A stretch of 5,626 nucleotides of DNA from Nitrospirae bacterium UBA4572 (GTDB lineage Bacteria > Nitrospirota > Leptospirillia > Leptospirillales > Leptospirillaceae): assembly GCA_002387725.1 (NCBI GenBank), contig DGKK01000052.1, positions 543 to 6,168 of the forward strand. Direction: 5' to 3'. Made by a program: the position numbers and the translations under genes. A model generated the notes under the pieces. That model saw only the letters and a program-made list of their open reading frames with translations. It was not told the DNA's origin and did not search any database. This document shows, in pieces, positions 5,296-5,626 of this stretch; position 1 is the first letter of the stretch, and every line of letters begins with the position of its first letter.

Positions 5296-5625
5296 CTAGG
5301 ACCGCTCTCCAAGCCTCGCCCCCAGGATCTCCCGGAGAAGCTCCTCCTGGGGGCGAAGGTCGCGCCCCTTCCGAAGGAGGATCCCGATCTCCCGAAACTC
5401 CCCGAACCCCTCCACCGGACGGACGGCAATCGCCGGGTACCGTCCCGGCACCGAGGAGAGGAGCCTCTCCGGCAGGATCGAGAGCCCCAGTCCCATCTCC
5501 ACCGCCGCCGCGATGGACTCGAGGGTCTCAAGTTCCGTCACTTGCGAAGGCCGCAGCTTCTTTTTCCGGAAGGCCCGGTCGATCAGCTCCCGGGTCGCCG
5601 AGCCTGCCGGGGGAAGGATCAGCGG
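5296..5625 (-). CDS. LysR-type transcriptional regulator, C-terminal part (runs off right edge)
   Basis: The last 109 residues of a LysR-family regulator are visible, read from the right edge to a TAG at 5298-5296. The family is about 300 residues, so the N-terminal winged HTH lies outside. The visible part belongs to the effector-binding domain: PLILPPAGSATRELID at the edge, then LESIAAAVEMGLGLSILPE (about 35-53), the conserved 'valley' of LysR co-inducer domains, then a final strand/helix, EIGILLRKGRDLRPQEELL. The GTG at 5541 is only an internal codon (the frame continues to the edge), not the start. It converges on argA with 23 bases between the stops. Effector and targets cannot be deduced. 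LysR regulators usually control a divergent neighbour, which would be to the right of the window. Confidence 0.88.
   Translation of the reverse strand, partial: PLILPPAGSATRELIDRAFRKKKLRPSQVTELETLESIAAAVEMGLGLSILPERLLSSVPGRYPAIAVRPVEGFGEFREIGILLRKGRDLRPQEELLREILGARLGERS
5316..5356. repeat. perfect 12-bp inverted repeat at the 3' end of the LysR gene
   Basis: TCGCCCCCAGGA (5316-5327) and TCCTGGGGGCGA (5345-5356) are exact reverse complements separated by 17 bases, which themselves contain TCTC/GAGA. The hairpin would be very stable. It lies inside the last 20 codons of the LysR gene and 43 bases past the argA stop. No T-run follows on either strand, so it is not a canonical terminator, but it could protect or end argA mRNA. 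Confidence 0.6.
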
Positions 5626-5626
5626 G

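Overview
The window is GC-rich bacterial DNA with compact genes, overlapping reading frames, strong purine-rich ribosome binding sites and dTDP-rhamnose genes. These traits suggest a Gram-negative bacterium that makes a rhamnose-containing surface polysaccharide. The gene content does not fix the phylum; a proteobacterium or a Nitrospirota-type lineage would both fit.

Left block (1-2219, minus strand): a tightly overlapping operon rfbB-rfbA-rfbC. It encodes dTDP-glucose 4,6-dehydratase, glucose-1-phosphate thymidylyltransferase and the start of dTDP-4-dehydrorhamnose 3,5-epimerase, which runs off the left edge. These supply three of the four steps from glucose-1-phosphate to dTDP-L-rhamnose. 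The fourth gene, rfbD, is not in the window.

Middle block (2220-3958): a non-coding stretch holds small inverted repeats and then an abrupt AT-rich island (about 15% G+C). It leads into a plus-strand rpn gene, a PD-(D/E)XK nuclease of the recombination-promoting nuclease/transposase_31 family. This gene is the most interesting item. It carries six tandem 12-bp (4-residue) repeats. It also has an internal ATG with an excellent Shine-Dalgarno that would make a separate 76-residue C-terminal protein, and a perfect extended -10 box about 110 bases upstream of that ATG. This is the layout expected of an intragenic toxin-antitoxin (RpnL/RpnS) anti-phage system.

Right block (3959-5626): argA, the classical N-acetylglutamate synthase of arginine biosynthesis. 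Its amino-acid-kinase-like domain has lost the usual H/Y-G-A-R-P-Q-I motif. The 3' part of a convergent LysR-type regulator gene follows, with a perfect 12-bp inverted repeat near its end.

The three blocks look functionally independent: surface sugar supply, a defence/selfish-type gene, and amino acid biosynthesis. No tRNA, rRNA, CRISPR array or insertion sequence was seen.
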